The notes under the pieces: generated by a model
What the model was told of the DNA's origin: nothing
What the model saw: the letters and a program-made list of their open reading frames with translations, nothing else
The model's database searches: none
Assembly (NCBI RefSeq): GCF_006715045.1
Contig: NZ_VFML01000001.1
Span: forward strand, 1,580,501-1,644,500
Source of the DNA: Amycolatopsis cihanbeyliensis
GTDB taxonomy: Bacteria; Actinomycetota; Actinomycetes; Mycobacteriales; Pseudonocardiaceae
DNA: 64,000 bases
Reading direction: 5' to 3'
Made by a program: the position numbers and the translations under genes
In this document: positions 17,406 through 25,885 of the stretch, one piece after another
How positions within the stretch are numbered: position 1 is the stretch's first letter
Layout: each line of letters begins with the position of its first letter

Positions 17406-18017
17406 GTGACCGCACGGTTTCCCGTTGTCGATCGAGCCGACGCCGCGACCGTACTAATCGCTCAGTACGATGTGGACACGTCAAGGCAGCGGGCCGAGGC
17501 CGCAGCCTTCCGCACTGCCTGGGCGGGCGACTGGCCCGGCGGCGTCCTGTCCGCCGCGTGCTTCCTCAGTACCGATGGCACCGGGGTCCTGACCTACGCA
17601 CAAAGTGCCGTCGACCAGCCATCCACTGCCCTGCCCGGCACCCGGGAACAGCCGCTGGTCTACCGGCTGCACCACAGCATCACCACGCCGGACGACACCC
17701 GGATACCGGGCTGCCTGGTGACCGCGCTGTTCGCCACCGAAGGGCCCGAGCGGCAACACCGGTTCGTCGACGCGCTGCTGGCCGCGCTGCCCGAGGACGA
17801 GGGCCATCCGGGGGCGATCTCCGCGCACTTCCACCTCAGCACCGACGGCACCCGCCTGCTCAACTACACCGAGTGGACCTCGGAGCAAGCCCATCACGAG
17901 GCCGCCGCCAGCGGTGCGCACGACGAGCTGCACGAGCTGTTCACCAGATTCCCCGGCGTGCGTTCCCTGCGCGGGAAGCGCTACCACCTCGCGCACGCCC
18001 TGGACGCGCCGGGTTAG
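17406..18017 (+). CDS. Tandem ABM-domain (dimeric ferredoxin-like) protein
   Basis: 203 residues made of two repeats of the antibiotic-biosynthesis-monooxygenase-type alpha+beta fold: each has an ACFLSTDGTGVLTYAQ / AHFHLSTDGTRLLNYTEW strand pair near residues 50 and 140. GTG start after GGGAGGAG, 38 bp downstream of the MFS exporter, so probably in its operon. ABM proteins include quinone-forming monooxygenases and heme-degrading enzymes; no cofactor motif is visible, so catalytic role is open. Confidence 0.75.
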   Translation: MTARFPVVDRADAATVLIAQYDVDTSRQRAEAAAFRTAWAGDWPGGVLSAACFLSTDGTGVLTYAQSAVDQPSTALPGTREQPLVYRLHHSITTPDDTRIPGCLVTALFATEGPERQHRFVDALLAALPEDEGHPGAISAHFHLSTDGTRLLNYTEWTSEQAHHEAAASGAHDELHELFTRFPGVRSLRGKRYHLAHALDAPG

Positions 18018-19516
18018 TGGCTTCCGGCGAGTTCGCCGGAGAGCCTGCGGTGCATGGTGGCGCTGCGCTTGTTGAGTCCCACGATCTCCACGGTCTTGCC
18101 GCGGGCCTCGTACTTGGTGGTGATCGCGTCCAGGGCGGCGACGGTGGAGGCGTCCCAGATGTGGGCGTCGGTGAGGTCGATGACCACACTGTCCGGGTCA
18201 CCGGTGTAGTCGAACTGGTAGACCAGGTCGTTGCTGGAGGCGAAGAACAACTCGCCGGTCACCGCGTACACCACCTGCCCACCGTCGGGGTCGATGGCGG
18301 CGGTGACCTCGACCAGGTGCGCCACCCTGCGGGCGAACAGCACCATCGCGGTGAGCGACCCGGCGACCACGCCGACCGCGAGGTTGTGCGTCACCACGAC
18401 CACGGCCACCGTCACGACCATCACGGTGATCTCCCCGGCCGGCATCCGCTTCAGCGTGCCGGGCGCGACGCTGTGCCAGTCGAAGGTGGCGAACGCGACC
18501 AGCACCATCACCGCCACCAGCGCGGCCATCGGGATATCCGAGACCACCGGACCGAGTGCGAGGCACAGCACCAGCAGGAACACCCCGGCCAGGAAGGTGG
18601 ACAGCCGGGTCCGCGCGCCCGCCGTCTTCACGTTGATCATGGTCTGGCCGATCATCGCGCAGCCGCCCATGCCACCGAAGAACCCGGTGACCACGTTGGC
18701 GACGCCCTGCCCGATCGCCTCGCGGGTCTTGTTCGAGTGGGTGTCGGTGATGTCGTCCACCAGCTTGGCCGTCATCAGCGACTCCATCAGGCCCACCAGC
18801 GCGAACGCCAGCGCGTACGGCGCGATCAGCGCCAGTGTGTCCACAGTGAACGGTACGTCCGGAACACCCGGCGTGGGCAGCGACGACGGCAGCCCGCCCT
18901 TGTCCCCCACGGTCGGCACCGCGATCCCGGCGGCGACGGTCAACCCCGTCAGGGCCACAATGGCCACCAGGGGTGCCGGTACCGCCTTGGTGATCCTGGG
19001 AAACAGCATCATCAACACGAGACCACCCGCGAACAGCGGGTAGACCGCCCATGGCACGTCGACCAGCTCCGGCACCTGCGCCATGAAGATGAGGATGGCC
19101 AGCGCGTTGACGAACCCGACCATCACGCTGCGCGGGATGAACCGCATCAACCGCGCCACCCCGAGCGAGCCGAGCAGGACCTGGAACACCCCACCGAGGA
19201 CGACCGCCGCGATCAGATGACCGAGGCCGTACTCGCGGGCCAGCGGGGCCACCACCAGCGCGATGGCCCCGGTGGACGCGGAAATCATCGCGGCCCGGCC
19301 GCCGACCACCGAAATCACCACCGCCATGGTGAACGAGGCGAACAGGCCGACACTCGGGTCCACTCCGGCGATGATGGAGAACGAGATCGCTTCCGGAATC
19401 AGCGCCAGCGCAACCACCAGACCGGCGAGGATCTCGGTACGGGCGACCCTGGGCGACAGCCAGGCCGGGCGCGGGGTGCGCAGGCGAGCAGGCGACAGGG
19501 ACGGAAAAGAAGACAC
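18014..19516 (-). CDS. SulP-family anion transporter with C-terminal STAS domain
   Basis: About 500 residues: ten or more hydrophobic helices with the SulP signature near the N-terminus (GLVVALALIPEAISFSIIAG), the GFFGGMGGCAMIGQTMIN loop, and a STAS domain (about 400-490, VIDLTDAHIWDASTVAALD). Transports sulfate, bicarbonate or related anions. Start is uncertain: GTG 19516 (MSSFPS...) or GTG 19543. It ends four bases inside the ABM gene's stop, convergent. A degenerate copy of the regulon palindrome lies about 250 bp upstream (19772). Confidence 0.88.
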   Translation of the reverse strand: MSSFPSLSPARLRTPRPAWLSPRVARTEILAGLVVALALIPEAISFSIIAGVDPSVGLFASFTMAVVISVVGGRAAMISASTGAIALVVAPLAREYGLGHLIAAVVLGGVFQVLLGSLGVARLMRFIPRSVMVGFVNALAILIFMAQVPELVDVPWAVYPLFAGGLVLMMLFPRITKAVPAPLVAIVALTGLTVAAGIAVPTVGDKGGLPSSLPTPGVPDVPFTVDTLALIAPYALAFALVGLMESLMTAKLVDDITDTHSNKTREAIGQGVANVVTGFFGGMGGCAMIGQTMINVKTAGARTRLSTFLAGVFLLVLCLALGPVVSDIPMAALVAVMVLVAFATFDWHSVAPGTLKRMPAGEITVMVVTVAVVVVTHNLAVGVVAGSLTAMVLFARRVAHLVEVTAAIDPDGGQVVYAVTGELFFASSNDLVYQFDYTGDPDSVVIDLTDAHIWDASTVAALDAITTKYEARGKTVEIVGLNKRSATMHRRLSGELAGSH

Positions 19517-19771
19517 GAGGACAACCAGACGTGTTCGGGGCACCGTTCCACGGCGCGAAAGGACACTCGCACCGGCTACCGCCGGTACGTGGGCTACGGG
19601 AAGAAGGGCTCGTCGCCGCCCGGGTAGGAATCTTGTCGCGGCACGACGACTAGCTCGGGTGGGTCACAACACCTGCTCGGCAGACACGCGGCGCTCCTCG
19701 GCTCGTCATTCGGAGTCGGGGGCGTCGATGACCCCGGCGGACCAGCGACATACGCGCCGCGGTCGTCGGCA

Positions 19772-19797
19772 AATCTCCCCTCACGTTAGACGAGGGA
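19772..19797. promoter_or_regulatory. Degenerate copy of the regulon palindrome
   Basis: Left part CTCCCCTC, centre ACGT, right part TAGACGAGGG. It keeps the centre and the CCCTC/TAGA features of the 14 better copies but the outer arms do not pair well. If active it would serve the SulP gene (minus) or the nitroreductase gene (plus). Confidence 0.35.
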
Positions 19798-19969
19798 CCA
19801 CCCCTCGGCGCAGCCCCTGTGATCAAATGAGGGCGGGATCACGGCTTCGCCTCGAACTCGGCTCCGGTACCTCCCGGTGGGACATGGTTCGTGTTATCGT
19901 GCCCGCGTGACTGCCGGGTCGGCCCAGAGCCAACAGCGAGGAAGGTACCCGGCCAGAGCGTGAACACAA

Positions 19970-19988
19970 GGCGGGCCCGCGGCCCGCC
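19970..19988. terminator. GC-rich hairpin
   Basis: GGCGGGCC - CGC - GGCCCGCC, a perfect 8-bp stem, in the 5' region of the nitroreductase-hemerythrin gene. It may be a terminator or leader structure; no T-tract. Confidence 0.4.
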
Positions 19989-20148
19989 CCCGCTCCGGCC
20001 GCGACCACCCGCACGGTCTCTCTCGCGTCACTTCTCGCATGCGGCGGCACGCCGCTGAGCCGATGAGGCCGCGTCGCTCCTTTGCCGATCATCATTCTTC
20101 TCGCGCCCAGACGCGACCACACCCCGACCCAGGAGCACACAGCAGCGT

Positions 20149-20982
20149 ATGCCCAACGACAACCAGACCATCGACGAGTTCCGCGCCAACCATGGACGGC
20201 TCAGCGGTCCGCTCGGCGAACGCCGCATCGTCCTACTGACCACCACCGCCGCGTCCGACACACCCCGCACCACTCCCGTCGAGTTCCTGCACGACCAACA
20301 ACCCGACGGCGGCAGACGCATGCTGCTCCTTGCCGCCGACGACACCGGCAACCGGCCCGCCTGGCACCAGGACCTCAGCACGCACCCCCAGGTCACCGTC
20401 GAGACCGGGGTGTTCACCTTCCACGCCGAAGCCGAGACCGTGCCCGACGACGAACGGGAACACCTGATCGCCCGCGCCGCGGAAGCCGATCCTATCTGGG
20501 CCGATCGTCAGGACGCCGCCGATCGCGTGATCCCTGTTGTCGCGCTGCACCCGTTCGGTGGCACCGCGAACGCCGGCCGGGAAGGCGACTTCCTCCAGCA
20601 GATCCACGGCGCTTTCCGGCACGAACTCGCGCTCATCCGCAAGGAGGTCGCCGCCGGTGCCGGTCTGGGCGCACAGCTGCGGATCAACTGCCTCACCCTG
20701 TGCCAGGGCCTGCAACACCATCACACCAGCGAAGACGACCAGATGTATCCAGCGCTCGAGGAGCAGCACCCCGAGCTTGCCCCCACCCTGGCCCGCCTCC
20801 GCCAGGAACACCGCCAGATCGCGGCTCTGCTCGAGCAGTTGCAGAACGCCGTCTCCGCCACCGACACCGATCCTGTCACCGTGCTCGCCGAGGTCGAACG
20901 GCTCACCACCGAGGTCGAAGCCCACCTCGACTACGAAGAACAGCAGCTCATTCCGGTCCTCAACAACATGACACTGCCCTAG
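20149..20982 (+). CDS. F420-type nitroreductase/quinone reductase fused to hemerythrin
   Basis: 277 residues. Residues 1-130 match the deazaflavin-dependent nitroreductase (Ddn, split beta-barrel) family: TTTAASDTPRTTPVEFL, NRPAWHQDLSTHPQVTVE and EHLIARAAEADPIWAD. Residues about 145-270 are a hemerythrin-like four-helix domain with the iron ligands visible in FRHELALI, LQHHHTSEDDQMYP, RLRQEHRQI and AHLDYEEQQLIP. A diiron/oxygen- or NO-sensing domain fused to a quinone or nitro reductase suggests a redox-stress enzyme; the activity is not proven. ATG start without a strong ribosome site. Convergent with HelD. Confidence 0.85.
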   Translation: MPNDNQTIDEFRANHGRLSGPLGERRIVLLTTTAASDTPRTTPVEFLHDQQPDGGRRMLLLAADDTGNRPAWHQDLSTHPQVTVETGVFTFHAEAETVPDDEREHLIARAAEADPIWADRQDAADRVIPVVALHPFGGTANAGREGDFLQQIHGAFRHELALIRKEVAAGAGLGAQLRINCLTLCQGLQHHHTSEDDQMYPALEEQHPELAPTLARLRQEHRQIAALLEQLQNAVSATDTDPVTVLAEVERLTTEVEAHLDYEEQQLIPVLNNMTLP

Positions 20983-21028
20983 ACCCGCGAGCTCCGCTGT
21001 TCCTTGGTGTCGGTACAGCCACAGCCCG

Positions 21029-23197
21029 TCAGCCCACTCGGACGTCCGTCGCGTGGTCGCGGGTCTCCGCCTGGTCGGTGTCGTCGACGCCGACCAGGTT
21101 CTGGGTGGCCTGCGCGAACGCCAGGAAGTGGGAGAGCGGTCCATCGTGGGTCAGGTGGAGTTCGTGCATGGCTCTGGTGCAGGCGATGTAGAGCATGGAC
21201 CTGTCCATGTCGGTGGCGTAGTTGTCCTCGTCCACCCGCGGGACGATCACGGTGTCGAACTCCAGCCCCTTGGCGATGTGTGCCGAGGTGATGATGATGC
21301 CGCCGGCGAACGAGGTGCTGTCGTAGTCGAGGAAGGTCAGCTCGACACCGGCCCCGGACAGGGCGTGGGTGAGCGTTGTCGCCTGGTCGACGGTTTTGCA
21401 GATGATGCCGAGGGAACGGCGGTCGCTGTGCTCGTGCTGCTTGATGAGGGTCAGAATCCGCGCCTGCTGGTCCCGCCGGTCGGTGCAGGCGATGACCTGG
21501 GGTGGCGGCCCGTGGCGCTCGATCGGGACGAGCTTGTCGTTGCGGGAGATGTTCTGGGCGAACTCGGTGATCTCGCTGGTGGAGCGGTAGCTCTTGCACA
21601 GCTCCAGGCAGTCGGCTTGCGGGAAGATGCTGTGGATGGTGGCCAGGGAGGATGAGCTGAATGGGTTCACCGACTGGTTGGCGTCACCCAGGATCGTCAT
21701 CGTGCAGGAGAAGAGCTCGCGCAGCACCGCGTACTGGATGGGCGTGTAGTCCTGCATCTCGTCGACCAGCAGGTGCCGGATGTGGCCGTAGCTCTCCTGC
21801 CGGGACGTTCTGATCATGGTGTAGATCAGCGGAAACACATCCGCGTACTCGATCTTCTTCCGCCCGAGTGGCTGGAACAGGCCGCGCCGGGCCGGATCGG
21901 CGGTGTAGAACGCCCGGTAGATGGCGAACGCGTCCTTGTAGGGGAACATGGCGCGGACCTGCTTGCGGATGCTGGCGGTGTCGGCGGCGGCCCACGTGCC
22001 ACCCTTGTCCAGCACCTCGTGTTTGAGCTTGTGCACAGCGGCATTGGCGACGCGGTCGAGCCGGGTGAAGACCGGAAGGGTCGGCGACTCGTGGAAGAGG
22101 TCGGCCACCCAGTCCGCCGAGAGCCGTTTGTGCTTGCGTTCGATGTCTGCTGGTGTGAACTCCTCGTGCGGGCGGGAGGTGATCCAGTCCTCGAGGCGGG
22201 CGACGAACTCGGGCGTGGCCTTGTAGCGCATGCGTGCGGCCGCCGCGTCGTCGACCTGGTCGAGCAGCGTGACCACCTGCTCGCTGAACGTCTCGTAGCC
22301 GGTGACCTTCGCCAGGAACCTGCCGGCGATCGTGTCGAAGTCGATCTCCGCGACTTGCTCCTCACCCAACTCGGGAAGCACGTCGGCGATGTAGTCCCCG
22401 AACACCTTGTTCGGGGAGAGGATCATGACGTTGTCGGAGGAGAGGGTGTCCTTGAAGCGATACAGCAGGAACGCCACCCGGTGCAAGGCGATCGACGTCT
22501 TCCCCGACCCCGCCACACCCTGCAGGATCAGCACCCGTGCCGTCTCGTTGCGGATCACCGCGTTCTGCTCGCGCTGGATGGTCGCGACGATGTTCTTCAT
22601 CCGGTCGTCGGCGGACTGACCCAGCTCCCGCTGCAGCACCTCGTCGCCGATGTTGAGCGTGCTGTCGAACATGTACTCCAGGCGCCCACCCTGAATCTTG
22701 TACTGGCGCTTGCCGGTGATCTCGCCATGGGTGGTGCCCGCCGGGGTCTCGAAGAACGCCTCGCCCGACTCGAAGTCGTAGTAGAGGCTGGACACCGGAG
22801 CACGCCAGTCGTGGATCACGATCTCCTGCGTCTCGGGGTCCGAGAAGTTGTGCACACCGATGTAGTGAGCACCGGCCTCCGGATCGCCCGTGGGGCGGAA
22901 GTCTACCCGCCCGAAGTACGGCGACTCCAGCAACCGCTCGATCCGCTTGCGCAGCATCACCGCGTGCTCGGCCAGCCGCACCGACATGTCCACCTCGCCA
23001 CGGAAGTTGGCCTTCTCCGCGAAGTCCATGTCCCGCAGGTTGTCCCACAGGTGCTTCTTCCGCTCCTCGATGGTGCGCGCGGACTCGTCGATGTCACCGG
23101 TAAGACGCTCCAGCTCCGTGGCCAGCAGCCGCACCGTCTCGGCAAGGTACCGGCGCTCCCGCTCCTCGTCTCGCGTCTGCGCGTCCGTCAACGCCAC
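21029..23197 (-). CDS. helD: HelD-type RNA polymerase recycling ATPase
   Basis: 722 residues of UvrD/Rep-like SF1 type. An N-terminal coiled coil (about 10-60) is the arm that in HelD enters the RNAP secondary channel; Walker A GVAGSGKTS lies near residue 227, Walker B LLVDEMQDYTPIQY near 478, then GDANQSVNPF and TSAHIAKGLEFDTVIVPR. HelD proteins use ATP to pry stalled or inhibited RNA polymerase from DNA; the related HelR rescues RNAP from rifamycins. The ORF begins at GTG 23197, but TTG 23191 fits the GGGAGG ribosome site better. Controlled by the palindrome at 23220-23245, shared with a decayed divergent gene. Confidence 0.9.
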   Translation of the reverse strand: MALTDAQTRDEERERRYLAETVRLLATELERLTGDIDESARTIEERKKHLWDNLRDMDFAEKANFRGEVDMSVRLAEHAVMLRKRIERLLESPYFGRVDFRPTGDPEAGAHYIGVHNFSDPETQEIVIHDWRAPVSSLYYDFESGEAFFETPAGTTHGEITGKRQYKIQGGRLEYMFDSTLNIGDEVLQRELGQSADDRMKNIVATIQREQNAVIRNETARVLILQGVAGSGKTSIALHRVAFLLYRFKDTLSSDNVMILSPNKVFGDYIADVLPELGEEQVAEIDFDTIAGRFLAKVTGYETFSEQVVTLLDQVDDAAAARMRYKATPEFVARLEDWITSRPHEEFTPADIERKHKRLSADWVADLFHESPTLPVFTRLDRVANAAVHKLKHEVLDKGGTWAAADTASIRKQVRAMFPYKDAFAIYRAFYTADPARRGLFQPLGRKKIEYADVFPLIYTMIRTSRQESYGHIRHLLVDEMQDYTPIQYAVLRELFSCTMTILGDANQSVNPFSSSSLATIHSIFPQADCLELCKSYRSTSEITEFAQNISRNDKLVPIERHGPPPQVIACTDRRDQQARILTLIKQHEHSDRRSLGIICKTVDQATTLTHALSGAGVELTFLDYDSTSFAGGIIITSAHIAKGLEFDTVIVPRVDEDNYATDMDRSMLYIACTRAMHELHLTHDGPLSHFLAFAQATQNLVGVDDTDQAETRDHATDVRVG

Positions 23198-23219
23198 CTC
23201 CCGTTCAGCTTCCGTATGG

Positions 23220-23245
23220 AGCCTACTGTCACGTTAGAGTAGGGT
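23220..23245. promoter_or_regulatory. Regulon palindrome, site 1 (helD / divergent pseudogene)
   Basis: Core CTACTGTCACGTTAGAGTAG (23223-23242), centred on ACGT. Toward helD it gives a TAGGCT -10; toward the plus strand TAGAGT lies 5 nt before the ATG at 23246. Confidence 0.8.
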
Positions 23246-23723
23246 ATGGCCCCCTTCGACGCGGCGGTCCGCGGCAGCCGTAGGCTCGGACGACGAGTCA
23301 CGGTTCGCGGAACTCGACTGGCGCCGGACACCGATGGGAAACTGGTGCTGCGCCGCCGGTGGGATCCCGCCGTTCGCAAGGATACTGGCCAACCGTGACG
23401 TGCGCTCTCTCGTGGTCATCGACGCGCTCGGCGAAGTGATCGAGTGGCACGAGCGCGGGCTGATCCCCGCGAGAAGAACTCTGACCGCCGACCCACGCTG
23501 CTACCCGAGTCACACCGACTTCTACCAACCCGAGGGTCTGCGACGCCTCGCCGAACGGCTCCACTCAGCCGGCGTGTTCACCCTCTGGTTGAACGACCCA
23601 CCGGCCGACGAGTTCACCACCGCACTCACCCGGGCCTTCGCCACCGCGACCGCCGAGATCACCCGGTTCGACAACCCGTACCAGGAACGCGAGGCGACCG
23701 CGACCACCGCACCGACGCGGTAG
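23246..23723 (+). pseudogene. Decayed spermidine-synthase-like methyltransferase-fold gene
   Basis: Blocks of the spermidine-synthase-like family are spread over two frames: FAELDWRRTPMG (frame of 23334), then LVLRRRWDPAV in the frame of the ATG at 23246, then DVRSLVVIDALGEVIEWHERG with LTADPRC, then HTDFYQPEGLRRLAERLHSAGVF, PADEFTTAL and FDNPYQEREAT back in the first frame. The SAM/dcSAM-binding middle (the GGLGLG region) and the stretch after ADPRC are missing, so it has one frameshift and two deletions. The ATG 5 nt after site 1 is probably the old leaderless start. A 129-residue ORF from 23334 remains open but can hardly fold as an enzyme. Confidence 0.65.
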
Positions 23724-23740
23724 CCGGCACGGCGAGGCAC

Positions 23741-23980
23741 TCAGTCGCCGAACGGGATGTCCGGCAGGTGATCCCACAGGTCACGGACGTGCCGGTAGCC
23801 ACGATCGGGCAGCCGGTCAAGCACCGCGAGCAGCTCGGTGCGGGCCTCCTGCTGGATCGCGGCGTCGATGACCTCCTGCTTCGTCGCCGACGCGTCGGCG
23901 AAGGCGTGTTCGACGGCGTCGATGATCTCGATCCGGGTGACGCCGGATGTCTTCTGGTCTTCGATGTCTGCCACGACCAT
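23741..23980 (-). CDS. Small DUF2795-like protein A
   Basis: About 77-79 residues. Middle part TRIEIIDAVEHAFADASATKQ and end VLDRLPDRGYRHVRDLWDHLP match the helical DUF2795 pattern, and the protein is closely related to the gene at 36378 (same DAVE-AF, LDRLPDR and VRDLWDHLPD blocks). Start either ATG 23980 directly after site 2 or GTG 23974, six bases later; the latter fits the spacing of other leaderless genes here. Function unknown; a soluble small protein with no metal site or signal peptide. One of four paralogues in this island, all with the same operator. Confidence 0.8.
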   Translation of the reverse strand: MVVADIEDQKTSGVTRIEIIDAVEHAFADASATKQEVIDAAIQQEARTELLAVLDRLPDRGYRHVRDLWDHLPDIPFGD

Positions 23981-24006
23981 ACTCTACACTAACGTTAGAG
24001 TAGAGT
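23981..24006 (-). promoter_or_regulatory. Regulon palindrome, site 2
   Basis: Near-perfect palindrome: ACTCTAC-A-CT, centre AACGTT, AG-A-GTAGAGT. On the minus strand it ends in TAGAGT directly before ATG 23980 and 6 nt before GTG 23974. Confidence 0.85.
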
Positions 24007-24094
24007 CCTGGTGATGGCCGACACGGTAACGCTCTGGGTTCGCCAGCACCCGCGCCGACGCCCACGGCACCGGCGCACCGTGGACCATTCGATG

Positions 24095-24120
24095 ACTCTA
24101 CTCTCACGTTAGGGTAGCCT
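24095..24120 (+). promoter_or_regulatory. Regulon palindrome, site 3
   Basis: ACTCTACTCTC-ACGT-TAGGGTAGCCT. A TGACT element lies 17 bp before the TAGCCT -10; the gene's ATG follows 6 nt after the site. Confidence 0.85.
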
Positions 24121-24126
24121 TGACGG

Positions 24127-24417
24127 ATGGACAGCGTTGGGGAGAGTCGGCCAAGGCCGCTCACCGTGCACGAGTTGAGCGACCACATCGAGGACGCGTT
24201 TGTCTCCGCCGAGGTGGGTGTGGCCGACTTGCTGGATGCGGCGATTCGTAGCCACGCGAGGCCGGTGGTGTTCGCCGCGCTGAACCGGCTGCCGCAGCGG
24301 CGGTTCCACTCGGTGCTGGACGTGTTGAGCGAACTGCCGGAAGTGTCCGTGGACGTCAGTCACCCCGGCGGCTCGGTGGCACCCACGCCGCAGATCTCAC
24401 CCGGAGGCGGCGTCTGA
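24127..24417 (+). CDS. Small DUF2795-like protein B
   Basis: 96 residues; core LTVHELSDHIEDAFVSAEVGVADLLDAAIR followed in the family by HARPVVFAALNRLPQRRF and a VLDVLSELP end. It is the sister of the gene at 39304 (shared IEDAF, DLLDAAIRSHARP and AALNRLP blocks), with an added proline/glycine tail. ATG lies 6 nt after site 3, so the mRNA is likely leaderless. Its stop overlaps the next ATG by one base, hence coupled to the unknown protein at 24417. Confidence 0.8.
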   Translation: MDSVGESRPRPLTVHELSDHIEDAFVSAEVGVADLLDAAIRSHARPVVFAALNRLPQRRFHSVLDVLSELPEVSVDVSHPGGSVAPTPQISPGGGV

Positions 24418-25178
24418 TGGCCACCCGCCTCTTCGTGACCGCCTCCTACGTCCCGGCTCGTCACCGTCGCGGCGACCGCTCCCCGGTGGGGACTGCGGTG
24501 CGGGCCCTGCTCGAACACGCAGCGGCCGGCCATGGCGTACTCGGGACCGGCGTGGCGCCCGGCCGCATCGGTCTGGTGCGCGGGTTCGACCACGCGAGCC
24601 GCGCGGTGCGAGACGAACTGCGGGCGGCATCGACCAGTCACGGCTGGTCGATGCTGGACCTGCCGACGGTGCCGGGGTTCGGGACGATCCCGGTCGCCGA
24701 CGATATGCGCCTGGTGGTTGTGGCGCACCGTTCACTGGTCCCGGTAGCGGAACGCTGCGCCGCCTGCTGGGACTGCCACCTGCTCGATCCCGGCGCGGTC
24801 GGGACCGCCACGAGCTCATATGCCTTGCGGGACGCCCCGGCGTTGGCGGTGACGACGGCGGGCGGCGCGGGTGACAGCATCGCGTCCCGCTTCGAGCTGT
24901 CGGGCTCGGTCACCTGCCGCAGCGAGGGTCTACCGGACGTGGTCGCGTCGGCGGTCGCCGTTCAACCGAATGGCGCCGGACTCCTGCTCGAGCACCTGAC
25001 CGGCGGCCGGCGCGGCACAGTACGGATGGTCGACACCACACTCCGCCTCGACCTGCCCGAGCCGACCCGGGGCACGCTCGACGGCCACCCGCAACTGTTT
25101 CCCGCAGGTGAGTATGCGATCACGACCGGCACCCGCCGGGTTCGCCGGGTTGTCGCCGACCACGGTAATTTGACGTAA
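24417..25178 (+). CDS. Unknown protein, paralogue of the gene at 25886
   Basis: 253 residues, not recognised. Two parts can be seen: an N-terminal alpha/beta half with the hydrophobic strand MRLVVVAHRSLVPVAERCAAC, and a C-terminal half of about 80 residues (VAVQPNGAGLLLEHLTG...FPAGEYAI) that is shared with the gene at 25886 (ARPSSGGMLLGVT...LAPGHYWI). No signal peptide or membrane helix. Translationally coupled to DUF2795-like protein B (TGATG overlap, GGAGG ribosome site) and under site 3. No function is claimed. Confidence 0.75.
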   Translation: MATRLFVTASYVPARHRRGDRSPVGTAVRALLEHAAAGHGVLGTGVAPGRIGLVRGFDHASRAVRDELRAASTSHGWSMLDLPTVPGFGTIPVADDMRLVVVAHRSLVPVAERCAACWDCHLLDPGAVGTATSSYALRDAPALAVTTAGGAGDSIASRFELSGSVTCRSEGLPDVVASAVAVQPNGAGLLLEHLTGGRRGTVRMVDTTLRLDLPEPTRGTLDGHPQLFPAGEYAITTGTRRVRRVVADHGNLT

Positions 25179-25187
25179 CGGTAGTCT
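25162..25187 (+). promoter_or_regulatory. Regulon palindrome, site 4 (merR twin 1)
   Basis: Weaker copy: GGTAATTTG-ACGT-AACGGTAGTCT. It overlaps the end of the preceding gene and lies 60 bp upstream of the first MerR gene, suggesting autoregulation. Confidence 0.7.
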
Positions 25188-25246
25188 TGAGTGATCGATC
25201 GCACTCGCCACGCAAGGGAGTGCGTACCCGTTGAAAGGAACTCGAC

Positions 25247-25669
25247 GTGGGTGAGCGGATGCAGATCGGCGAGGTGGCCGAGCGCACCGGCCTGTCGCTG
25301 CGCACGATCCGCTACTACGAGGAAGTCGGCCTGGTCGTGCCCAGCGCCCGCAGCCAGGGCGGCTTCCGGCTCTACACCGAGCCGGACCTCGACCGGCTGC
25401 AGTTGACGAAACGCATGAAACCGCTGGGTTTCCAGCTCGAAGAGATACGCGAGCTACTGACGATCCTGGCACCCACCGGAAACACGACCGAGGTCGAGGA
25501 CCCGGTCGGGCGGCTGGCCGAGTTCAGCGCCGCCGCCGAGCGGGCGTGCGACGACCTACGCGACAAGCTACACGCAGCCGAGGAGTTCGCCCTCATGCTG
25601 CGTACCCACAAGGCCGCCGCGGGACGGAAGAGCAAGCGCCAGGCAACCGCGGCCCGCCCCCGGCGCTGA
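25247..25669 (+). CDS. MerR-family regulator, twin 1
   Basis: 140 residues: MerR helix-turn-helix and wing (MQIGEVAERTGLSLRTIRYY, SQGGFRLYTEPDLDRL, KRMKPLGFQLEEI) then a dimerisation helix (AAAERACDDLRDKLHAAEEF) and a basic tail (GRKSKRQ). No cysteine metal site and no large ligand domain, so the inducer is unclear. GTG start after GAAAGGAA. Nearly identical over its DNA-binding domain to the regulator at 27380. Since MerR proteins bind palindromes between -35 and -10, this pair is the best candidate for the island's operator. Confidence 0.9.
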   Translation: MGERMQIGEVAERTGLSLRTIRYYEEVGLVVPSARSQGGFRLYTEPDLDRLQLTKRMKPLGFQLEEIRELLTILAPTGNTTEVEDPVGRLAEFSAAAERACDDLRDKLHAAEEFALMLRTHKAAAGRKSKRQATAARPRR

Positions 25670-25852
25670 CCTCATTCCCGGTTCGCTCGGCGACACGGGC
25701 ATTCGCGCGCGGGTCCAGCGCACGCCAGCCGTGTCATGCGGCACTGCCCCACGTCCGCACCGTGGAAGCCGAACCGGGCACTGGGCTGGGCCGGGCTGGA
25801 CACCCGCCGACCCCGTGCTCCCGGCGCCGCACCAGATCGGCGCATCTCCATG

Positions 25853-25878
25853 ACTCTACCCTCACGTCACGGTAGAGT
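25853..25878 (+). promoter_or_regulatory. Regulon palindrome, site 5
   Basis: ACTCTACCCTC-ACGT-CACGGTAGAGT. TGACT lies 17 bp before TAGAGT; the gene's ATG is exactly 7 nt after the site. Confidence 0.9.
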
Positions 25879-25885
25879 GGCGGGT

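Larger units (their letters stand above)
19544..20148. other. Intergenic region, 600 bp, no gene
   Basis: No supportable coding region. It holds a degenerate copy of the ACGT-centred palindrome (19772-19797), a GTGTTATCGT stretch near 19895 that could be a -10 region for the nitroreductase gene, and the GC hairpin at 19970-19988. Confidence 0.6.

Noticed and set aside
25736..25885. Longer start for the unknown protein at 25886
   Set aside because: The extra 50 codons cross operator site 5; the start 7 nt after the site matches its neighbours.
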